Of a stretch of 64,000 nucleotides of DNA, positions 56,176 through 64,000 are shown in pieces. Each line of letters opens with the position of its first letter. Position 1 is the stretch's first letter. The notes below the pieces were generated by a model, which was not told the origin of the DNA, did not search any database, and saw nothing but the letters and a program-made list of their open reading frames with translations. The DNA comes from Diphasiastrum complanatum (taxonomy: Eukaryota; Streptophyta; Lycopodiopsida; Lycopodiales; Lycopodiaceae): assembly GCA_029204225.1 (NCBI GenBank), contig CM055100.1, positions 45,926,347 through 45,990,346 on the forward strand. Reading direction: 5' to 3'. Made by a program: the position numbers and the translations under genes.

Positions 56176-57235
56176 TTAACCATTATAGTTAGTAATGGTC
56201 GTGAAAGTTTCAAACAATAGTAAGGAAAAACCTAAAAGTTCCAAGATCCAATGATTTTTAACATTGAAACTTGGAAGATGCAAAACTAGCAAATCGGCAA
56301 TTCTTGCCAGAAATCCATCTTGGTTAGCAACAACACAAGCATCAAGTTTGAATAATCTACCTTGTCTTTTCCCTCTTGCAATCAAGGTTCCTTTCTTTTT
56401 TGATCAAGCAAGCATTTCCAACAAACTTGACTTCTAGCCTTGTCAACCATTTGACTCACACTAAGAAGATTCTTAGTTATAGATGGTATGAGCAAAACAT
56501 TCTTGCGTGGTAATCCAGCCTCAATCCAAGCCTTATCCCATTCCAACTTCCCCTTACCAGATTTTTTAATACTCTTTATGACTTGTCATTTGAGAGCTTG
56601 CTTCACTATCAATCCACCATGGATCAATATCACCTTCACTAGACAACAAGCTTGAACACATCACAAAAGAATCACATGCATCTTATTCATCATCATCATC
56701 ATCGTCTAGAGTGAGATTGTCTTGATTTTGTCCTTGATCTCTTTTCCTCTTAAAACAATCATTAGCAAAGTGTCCTTTCATACCACAATAGAAACACTTA
56801 ATACCAAAAGAAGATGCCTCACCTTGATCCAAGCTAGCTTGCTTCTTGAATCCTTTACCTTTGCCTTTGCCCTTGAATTTGCCCTTTGAGAACAATGCCT
56901 CTTCTCTTCCTTGAATAGAAGAGCCTCCTCCTCTTGCTTGAAACTCGTGCTCTTCAATCACTAAGACCTCTTGCAAGTCTTCCACACTTGGCAATGTTTT
57001 TTGAATGACAAAGCTATGTACAAAGCTAGCATGATCATCCAACAAACCATTAAGCATAACTTGAACAAGTTCTATATTCTTAATGCTTTCATCAATGCAT
57101 GTAGATCATCATTCAAGGTTTTGACTCTTAAAATAAATGTGTGAGCATTTTCCCTTCCCTTTTGGCTACTTTGGAAGATTTTTCTCCTTAGGGTTAGAAC
57201 CCTAGATGTGGATTTACTTTCATACATCACATATG
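56176..57235 (-). pseudogene. Copia-1 copy Z gag-protease relic
   Basis: Right to left: STSRVLTLRRKIFQSSQKGRE (57,140-57,230), then open frame 57,057-56,683 with MLNGLLDDHASFVHSF, a KGKFKGKGKGKG basic stretch, a knuckle CFYCGMKGHFANDC and a poly-Asp tail. A protease remnant follows, DPWWIDSEASSQMTSHKEY, in which the catalytic DSG has become DSE. The pre-integrase GKRQGRLFKLDACVVANQ lies at 56,176-56,385. It matches copies X and Y closely but is truncated at both ends and has internal deletions and frameshifts. Confidence 0.88.
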
Positions 57236-58313
57236 TGCACGATTAATCTTGTATGAATCTACTGTGTATTCCTGGTTATTAGGGTTATTTGGTGCACTTA
57301 ACCTAGTCGGTGAACATAAACATGTGATCAAGTATTGCCTTTACAGATACTTGCGGAGTTAGCAAATCTTTGGATTGGAGATTTATGGATTAACTTATAA
57401 ATGGTTTGGATGAGGATCTAAATGTGGTGTCATACTAGTATAATTGAGATCTGCACCCAGACATTTGAGATTTCTAAATCATTGGCAATTAGCTTGAGTA
57501 GTTGATTACTCTGGGATGAAGTTAATTGATAAAATGATCAGTGTGAGTGGATTCACGGAGAATTGATGGTTTTGAATTATATGGCTTGTAAGACGCATGA
57601 TTAGTATATTATTTTGGTTCATCAGTTAAAATTGTGTGCATTGGATATACAATATTCTTGGGATAGAGTATTCCTTAGTTAAGGAAGGGACTCAGCTCAT
57701 TAGTGATTGTATCCCAAAGAGCTCAATTGGATAACGAATCATAATGGATCCAAGAATAATAACTGAATTGATATTCAGTAGGACTTTGGGTATCTAGATG
57801 TGTTTCTGGATGCTAATCTAAAGTTTTTGTAGTTGAAGATGATTGTCTTTAATTACAAGTGGTTTATAGAGCTTGAATCTTGCACTTCAGTTAAAGAATC
57901 CTGTTTGAAAAATATTCCTAAATCCAATATTATCTTAGTAGAAAGATTTTGGAATGATTCTTACTTTTCTTGAGTTATGTTGGACAAATACTCCAGTATG
58001 TGTTTTATATAACTAGAAGTAATGTAGGCCTATATAGAATCACATCTCTCACAACAATCATTCAATAAGGGTGGTTCTAGTTGGGGTTAATCTTACTCAT
58101 GCTCACTCATAGGAATACATAGGAATCACATAGGCGAAAAACTCGACTATGTCAGATTCATATATTTAGCATTCTTCACGTGTCTTCATTTTGCGACTTG
58201 CAATAATGAACCAACTCAATGACAAGCGAATAAACTGACTCTGCAAAAATACAAGGAGTTTTCACAAAGTTAGCAATTGGAGATTTGGGATATAGAATTT
58301 GGTGTATGATGTT
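57236..58313. other. No supported gene
   Basis: AT-rich sequence with no open frame over 60 codons and no retroelement block that I can identify. It lies between the Copia-1 relic and the telomere-like repeats. Confidence 0.5.
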
Positions 58314-58800
58314 CAGGGTTTAGGGTTTAGAGTTTAGGGATTAGGGCTTAAGAACATGAATGGATGAATGAGTAGGAGTAGGAATAGGAACAGTAATAGG
58401 ATAGGAATGAATTGTTTTGAAAATATGAATGAGATAGGCATATGAATATAGGTAAAATAAGAATGAATGATTTAATGTTGAAGGAATACGAAAATGAATG
58501 ATGAATAAGAATAGGAATAAGATGCATAGAATTGAATAGAATGAGAAATGTAGAATGGATTCAAGGTTGTGCGTTTGGGATGTAGGGTTTGGGATACATG
58601 TTTTAGGATTAGGATTTGGCTTTTAGGGTATAGGATGTAAGATTTAGACTATGGATTTTCTGATTGAAAGTATACGATTTGGAATTTGGGGTATAGAGCT
58701 TCGGATATGGGGTATACAATGCAGAGTTTAGGGTTTAGGATGTAGAATGTAGAATTTAGGGTTTAGTGTTTAGAGTTTAGAGTTTAGGAACATGAATGGA
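58314..58800 (+). repeat. Degenerate telomere-like and GAATG-like repeats
   Basis: 58,314-58,347 and 58,580-58,790 are dense in exact and near copies of GTTTAGGG/TTTAGGG, the plant telomere unit, mixed with GATGTAG, GATTTAG and GAGTTTAG variants. Between them (58,350-58,560) lie GAATGAAT, AGGAATAGGA and similar words. It reads as a decayed interstitial telomere-like array. Confidence 0.75.
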
Positions 58801-58849
58801 TGAATGAATAGAATGGTTTAGACCCCTCTCATTTTATCTTCCATTCACG

Positions 58850-58915
58850 AGACTGTTTTAGGGGGCTATTTTAGTCCATATAGAGCCTCGTACAATTTTC
58901 ATACAAGATGTTATT
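58850..58915 (-). pseudogene. Tiny copia RT fragment
   Basis: The minus strand reads KLYEALYGLK, the conserved RT block usually followed by QAPRAW, and is cut off on both sides. It lies between two repeat regions. Confidence 0.5.
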
Positions 58916-58924
58916 CACCTTTAA

Positions 58925-59460
58925 TTTAGAGTGATAAGGTCCAAAATTGAGCTACCTCGAGTGATACATGTATCTCATGTGATAAGAGTCAATTCCATCA
59001 ATAAGATGTTGACTCAACAAGTTTGGAATGTACTATACTTGAAATTGATTTAATTTTAGCAATCAATTAGCCTTGTCAAACGATAATGACCAAAATTGCA
59101 TGTTAGGCATTAAATTTCAACTAGCTTTAGTCATAGGCGTGAAATGTGAGCTATCTAGCTACCCTACACTCAAAATTCTTCTAATTTGATCACGCAAAGA
59201 GCAATCTCAAGGGGCCAAATTTGAGTTATAGCCGATCTCAATTGACAAACATCAAATTGAAGCTATCTTGTGTGACATGGATCAATTCCATCAATAAGAG
59301 ATGAAAATCAGCAATTTGAGTGCACTAAACTCAATGCTTGCTGATTGCATCATTCAATGAGCCATGTCGAGTGATGAGGATCAAAATTGAGCCTTCTCGC
59401 ATGTAGGTATCAAATTCAAGTTATCTCGAGTGATAGGAAATAAAATTTGAGCTATCGTGA
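58925..59460 (+). repeat. Diverged tandem repeat, roughly 30-bp unit
   Basis: Variants of ATCAAAATTGAGCTATCTCG followed by AGTGAT recur about ten times with uneven spacing. Clear examples are near 58,935, 59,225, 59,265, 59,365, 59,405 and 59,435. TCAATTCCATCAATAAGA also occurs twice (about 58,989 and 59,281), so longer segments were duplicated too. Confidence 0.6.
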
Positions 59461-59699
59461 GTGCAGCTAACTGCCAATTTCACACGTGCGGAGGATCCAC
59501 AAAGCATGTAATTAATCTCTCTAAAGGATGTGTGATTGCACCAAACAAATGGTTGATTAGATCAAGAATGCTAGATTTCAAATCTCAAGGCAAGAGCACA
59601 CAATACATTCACCAAATGAACTCAAAACTAAAAATACACAAAATTTCATCAAAAGATGTGATTCACATCGAGGTCATGGGATTGATAATACAATAGGTC

Positions 59700-59960
59700 G
59701 AGTTCCAAGAGAAATCAATGGATCACAATGATACCTCTGAAGTGTTTCAAAGAAAGCATTCTTGATCAATGGTTTGGTGAGAAGATCGGCAATACATGAA
59801 GATGTTCCAATATGCTCCAATGTGATCTCTCTCCCAATGATTATGCCTTATGCTTGTCTTCTTGTTAGATGGAAGATTTACCAAGATCCATGTATGATTT
59901 TCAATCAATGCATTGTATTCTAGGATCATAGCATTTGCATGCCATTCTTTTGAATTCCAA
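59700..59960 (-). pseudogene. Copia fragment: RT start fused to RNase H end
   Basis: Right to left: EWHANAMILEYNALIENHTW and ILVNLPSNKK (RT start). After a frame change it reads REITLEHIGTSSCIADLLTK, PLIKNAFFETLQR (end of RNase H). Everything between the two, nearly the whole RT and RNase H, is deleted. No LTR was recognised beside it. Confidence 0.7.
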
Positions 59961-60167
59961 GACATGGGCTTTGTCTTTTTGGGCCCCCAATGCTCATGTT
60001 TTAGAACTATCCTATTCTTCACAGTTAGGACTCTCAATTATAGTTTCATAAGTTAATCAAAGTTTGCTACTTTAGTTCTTCATTTATATATGATTTTTTT
60101 CTTTTGCAATATCTTTAAGTTGAGAAATATTGAGTACATTCTTTTTTTTCTATTTCTAATTTTTAGT

Positions 60168-61538
60168 CGAAGAATTGCTACACCTCCACGAGATAGGAAA
60201 AAGGAACAGAGGATCATAAGTTATCACAAAAGCAAGAACCGACAAAAAATGGCACAATTTGATAAAATTGTTTAGAGATTTTGCATCATCAAGTTCAACC
60301 ACTCAAGTTACGTGGGATCCAGTGAAGGTACGATGTATTTGTAGTTTGCGCATATTGAAATGTAAATTCATTGAGTTTCATGTACATGAGATTGTAACAT
60401 TTGTTATCATTGTGTCATTGCAATAGTATCAAAGAGAGTACGATGAGAAGATATATTGTAAATGCAAACAATGTAAAGGATTAAAAATTCAAGCGAGACA
60501 AATAGTAACAAAACATATTCGGGAGTATGGAGAAAATGTAGAGGAAGAGTCTACAGTTGCGGAGGTATATAAAGTTTTCTTTCTTGTAGTTTAATGGTTT
60601 AGTATTGATTATTATTAGACAAATTGCATTTTTGATGAAAAAGACATCTAACATTTGTGTAGTTTTTCACTTTTGTAGAGATGTTCTTTGGTGTCACACT
60701 GCACAATTGATGATCTTACAAACAAAACCAAGGACATTGATTTTGCATCTTTTTTGGCATTAGATGATGCCCTAGTTGATGACGAGAATATCCATGATGT
60801 CACTAGTCACTATACACCTCACGTTGATTCTATTCACTCCACCACACTCCTTCCACATCCTTCCACATCCTCTACTCCTTCCTTTGGTCCTTCCACGTCC
60901 TCTACTCCTTCCATTGGTCCTTCCACGTCCTCTACTCCTTTGAAAAAAAGAACAAGACTTGGACGCATTTTGACACAATTTGAAAATGAAAAAAAAATAT
61001 TGCGTACTATAGATATGTCCAAAAATCTCGTTGATTCTTTGTCTGAGCCTAAACTTCCAACTGAATTAAAATCATTAGTGAAACCTTTTGATAGAAATAG
61101 ATATTCTTGATGGCCCACTATAGTACCAAACCGTTATATGGGACACTTTTTTCATATTGGGGTCATATGTACATAATTAAACCTAGTGAGCATTTTCCAA
61201 ATGCCGGATTGGGAATATTTTCATTGATGAGCATTGAAGTTTCCTTGAATAGTGCCATCACATTGATGCCGTATGCAGGACCCCAATACAATTGGGGTGA
61301 TTGGCACACTTTGTGTCGTCACCAATGGAAGATGCAAATATATGGTTTGAATGCTAATGCATGTTCATTGGAGGAAAGGCACTTGCAAGGAAAGATAGTT
61401 ACAAAGGCAAATCGTATGTACATTGATGGACGCCCAGATGTACATGGCAACAATGCAGCGTACATCAATAGTTCTATAGGCCACCCTTCTTTAACCAATT
61501 GTGATTTTGAGGAATGCACAAATGCACAACATTTCTAG
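60168..61538 (+). pseudogene. Spliced, broken gene with CxCxxC motif and SET-like C-terminal part
   Basis: The exons I infer: about 60,168-60,327 (basic, RRIATPPRDRKKEQRI, with one frame break, donor GTACGA); 60,427-60,564 (YCKCKQCKGLKIQARQIVTK, donor GTATAT); and 60,679 onward (acceptor TTTTGTAG), which joins in phase 0. The third exon has a repeated PSTSSTPS stretch (60,850-60,940). A stop at 61,108-61,110 and a frameshift near 61,160 precede HMYIIKPSEHFPNAGLGIFS, QIYGLNA, MYIDGRPDVHGNNAAYINSS and NCDFEE. This pattern resembles a SET domain (GxGxF, DGxxxGNxARYIN). The end is truncated at 61,538. The gene type is probably transposon-linked; the function is inferred only from pattern. Confidence 0.5.
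60860..60942 (+). repeat. 27-bp coding minisatellite
   Basis: About three units of CCTTCCACGTCCTCTACTCC plus seven more bases encode GPSTSSTPS repeats. The frame stays open, as expected for a unit that is a multiple of three. It lies inside the third exon of the SET-like gene. Confidence 0.75.
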
Positions 61539-63590
61539 TCTATTTAGTTTACTTGGATGCTGATTCCTACATTAATCCACAAACAAGAAATGAAAACTAA
61601 TCCACTCTAAGTCCACAACCACACACAATATGATTGGAAGGGCATGATCATAGGGGCATCACTCAAGAAAACCATCATGATCAAGGAGCTTAGTGTAGCA
61701 TCAAACTCATGAAAAATCTTCTTATTAAGCATGGAGTAGATACGATGCAAAAAGCTCCTCTTCACAAAGAGGGAGTCTCTTAAATAAGCAAGAGAGCTCC
61801 TTAGGTGGCATCCTAGTGGAATTTTCACATTTCACAAATTACAAGTGGAATAATGCTCTCCACTAGAGGTCACCATCAAAAGGTGGCTCACTCTACTTTC
61901 TTTAAGAGGGGTCTACTTGCATTTATTACATTTGCCTAGAAATACTAGCTCCTACATGGTCATTCCATCTTTCGAGATTCACCATGAGGCTTACACAGTT
62001 CTGGCTTGTCATTACTAACTGGTATTCCTTGGCTCTCAGTCTTCGTTAGTCTCACCTTCTCAGAGACCTCCTCGGTCTAAGGTGAGAGGTGCTCTTGAGT
62101 TGCTCTATCCAAGTATCTTGGGGATTCGTCAGAATCAGCCAACATCATCCCACCCCTAATGTATTGCAAGACCCACTGCAACTCATATTAGATGATGTCG
62201 CTCCACTTTCGCATTGGCGTCTTCGATCGACACTTGGAAAAGCGTAGATCCTCATTCGCTTACATAAAACCAAGTGTTTATTGTTGTCAATCTTTATCAA
62301 AAATTATTTTTGCAAATTGTCGCAATTTAACTAGAATGCCTTATTGCTGCAATTGGTTGAGATTCTAAAAATTTGGAGAGCTCCCAACAGCTGCACAACT
62401 TGCATGCTCGAGTGCTTCCCGCGTGTCTTCTTTCTTACCAATTGTATCTGCCATTGACGGTTTCATCTCTAGTTTCTTGGCAGGTACTAACTTCTGGGAG
62501 GACTGTATCTTCCATTTTCTTCTGGGTGTTTCTGTGGTTCTTCTCTTAGTTGAAGTTCCAGTCTCAAGGAAAACCTTTGATCTGCAAGTTGCACAAACTT
62601 CGATTATCAATCTCATGGGGATGGACTCATCAAAATTGGTGATAGGAACAAATTTGGGTGGACGGTTTGGTAATGGTAAGGAAACATGATGAAGGCTTGG
62701 TGGCAAGGTGAAGGAATTGATAGTTCTACAGTTGCAGCCTTGGACCCTTGAAATGTCAAGATTTGACCAACACTTGTTGGGTGAGGAGCTCACTTTATTT
62801 TGCAAGTTCACGATTGTCTTCACCTTTCTTTTTCTACAGCTCTTTCTTTTGATCCGTTACTTTTGGATCTCTTTGGGCTTCATAGGAGGGGAATCAACTA
62901 TCATCGCTCCAGAGAATCTCTTTTGATCAAGATCGGTCTGACTCAACTATTGCTTAACTTTTGTCCTTTCCTCCTCAGCTTTTTGGATCTTCCTCTTTAT
63001 TTCCTCTAGTTGCTTTGTCTACTTCTGTAGATCTTTTCTGGCTGAACAACCAACGTAGGTGGTAGTTGGTCTCCGCAAGACACTTGCAATGATCTATTAG
63101 CTGCTTCGGTAAGACTATAAAAAATTGGAGATTTCTTAAAAGAACAGTGAAATGATGATAAACAAACAGATGGAAGGTAGGGTGGAGGTGGTGACATCAG
63201 TAGATGGTGTGAACGATAGGCATGAGAATGGGCGCAGAAGTATGGCAAGAGGCTGGTTGAAGGAGATTGATTTTCCAATGCTTGTGTTTCCCTTTCTGAA
63301 GGATCTTCATCGTGACTGGGGTACTTCTTCTGATTGAGTCTCTTTAGATTGCCCATCTGCTTGCTTAGCCTTGTCTTTATCCTCTTTGATTCGTGACCTT
63401 GGCTGTTGATCTTACTGATGTTGTTGCTGGCAGCATAACTGCTCCAGTGGATCCAAGTAGATCCACTCCTCCCCCCCCCTCCCCGCTCCCAGACCCAAAA
63501 ATCTGTTGGTGGGGATGTTGTTGCTGGTAACTGTTCATGCTCAGGATTGGATCAACGTGTGGAACACGTAGTTGAAAACACGTCTAACAT
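61539..63590. other. Unassigned stretch with possible minus-strand coding remnants
   Basis: On the minus strand, 62,940-63,010 reads QLEEIKRKIQKAEEERTKVK, a coiled-coil-like piece. 62,365-62,823 is an open 152-codon frame with a basic, Ser/Thr/Lys-rich end. 63,330-63,420 reads RSRIKEDKDKAKQADGQSKE. These may be pieces of one decayed gag-like gene, but frames shift between them and no domain is recognised. A short C-rich tract lies at about 63,470-63,490. 61,539-62,360 shows nothing clear. Confidence 0.35.
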
Positions 63591-63603
63591 GTGACGAGAC
63601 TAA

Positions 63604-64000
63604 ATATTGAACAAATTTTAACTAAATTTGTTTCGATCTTATCGAGAAGGAGCACCATGAAGAGGATCTTAAAGAATCATCTCAAGGTTCAAGTGTGCCT
63701 AGGATTGAGGAGGAGAGACCTTCTCAAGTTGAGATTCCAAAAAGAAACTCAAGAAACATGGTTGAGCCCATGTGGCTCACATTTCAAGGGAAAGAGGAGC
63801 ATATTTCATGTGGTATACATCTCATACTTACTTCTCTTATGTCATTTAATAAATCAATTTGCTTTAGTGAGATCATTGTATCTCAAAATTGGAGTAAAGC
63901 CATACTAGTTGAGTATGAAGTCTCTCTTGAGAACATAAATGATGTTCTTAAAATGTTGAAATTGATTTTAAATCAATTAGAAAACAAATGGTTATTTCAT
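63604..64000 (+). pseudogene. Copia integrase-RT linker fragment, runs off the window
   Basis: One plus frame gives DLIEKEHHEEDLKESSQ, IEEERPSQVEIPKRNSRNMV and EPMWLTFQGKEEHIS (about 63,635-63,810). This acidic-to-basic linker style is typical between integrase and RT of plant copia elements. The end of the window (63,905-64,000) may be the very start of RT, but that match is weak. Confidence 0.5.

Noticed and set aside
1-64000. tRNA genes, rRNA, CRISPR arrays, bacterial operons or a defence or biosynthetic cluster
   Set aside because: None was seen. Direct repeats here are LTRs, minisatellites or microsatellites, and the short tRNA-like words are retroelement primer sites, not whole tRNA genes.

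Overview
The window looks like a piece of a large, AT-rich land-plant nuclear genome. It is packed with degraded, nested LTR retrotransposons of both superfamilies: Ty1/copia (order integrase, RT, RNase H) and Ty3/gypsy (order RT, RNase H, integrase, in one case with a chromodomain). The plant assignment rests on primer-binding sites matching plant initiator-Met and Asp tRNAs, TTTAGGG-like interstitial repeats and plant-type splice signals. No bacterial gene layout, rRNA, tRNA or CRISPR array was seen. The species cannot be named from the sequence. My family names (Copia-1, Copia-2, Gypsy A to D, gag J) are local labels.

Left third (1-31,000). 1-3,780 holds no gene I can support, only two striking inverted repeats. 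A minus-strand Copia-2 relic (3,783-6,972) is followed by Gypsy A on the minus strand, split by Gypsy B. Gypsy B (9,882-16,522) is a complete chromovirus with two LTRs and a GAGCC target-site duplication, inserted inside the Gypsy A gag. Next come a Copia-2 LTR fragment, a Gypsy C gag-protease relic, and a second Copia-2 copy that is broken by a plus-strand Copia-1 copy (22,131-25,576) carrying an unrecognised coding tail. A further copia relic and an orphan leader with two adjacent hairpins follow.

Middle (31,000-50,950). A complete Copia-1 element (31,389-37,406; 650-bp LTRs about 2% diverged; AACCT target-site duplication) sits inside a minus-strand gag-like gene (gag J). Its reverse transcriptase has been replaced by about 1 kb of unrelated sequence. 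Then come a copia fragment with RT and RNase H in swapped order, another copia relic, a gypsy element of the Athila/Tat type (Gypsy D, with three CCHC knuckles and a tRNA-Asp-like primer site), and scattered copia fragments.

Right third (50,950-64,000). This part is less transposon-dense. It has a CT/CA microsatellite, two short candidate host exons (53,351-53,628 minus and 55,105-55,217 plus), a Copia-1 relic, telomere-like and other degenerate tandem repeats, and a spliced but broken gene with a CxCxxC motif and a SET-like C-terminal part (60,168-61,538). A copia linker fragment runs to the window end.

All recognisable coding DNA except the two candidate exons and the SET-like gene is retroelement-derived. 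No element keeps a fully open set of reading frames. Gypsy B and the complete Copia-1 copy are the youngest by LTR similarity, and both lie inside older elements.
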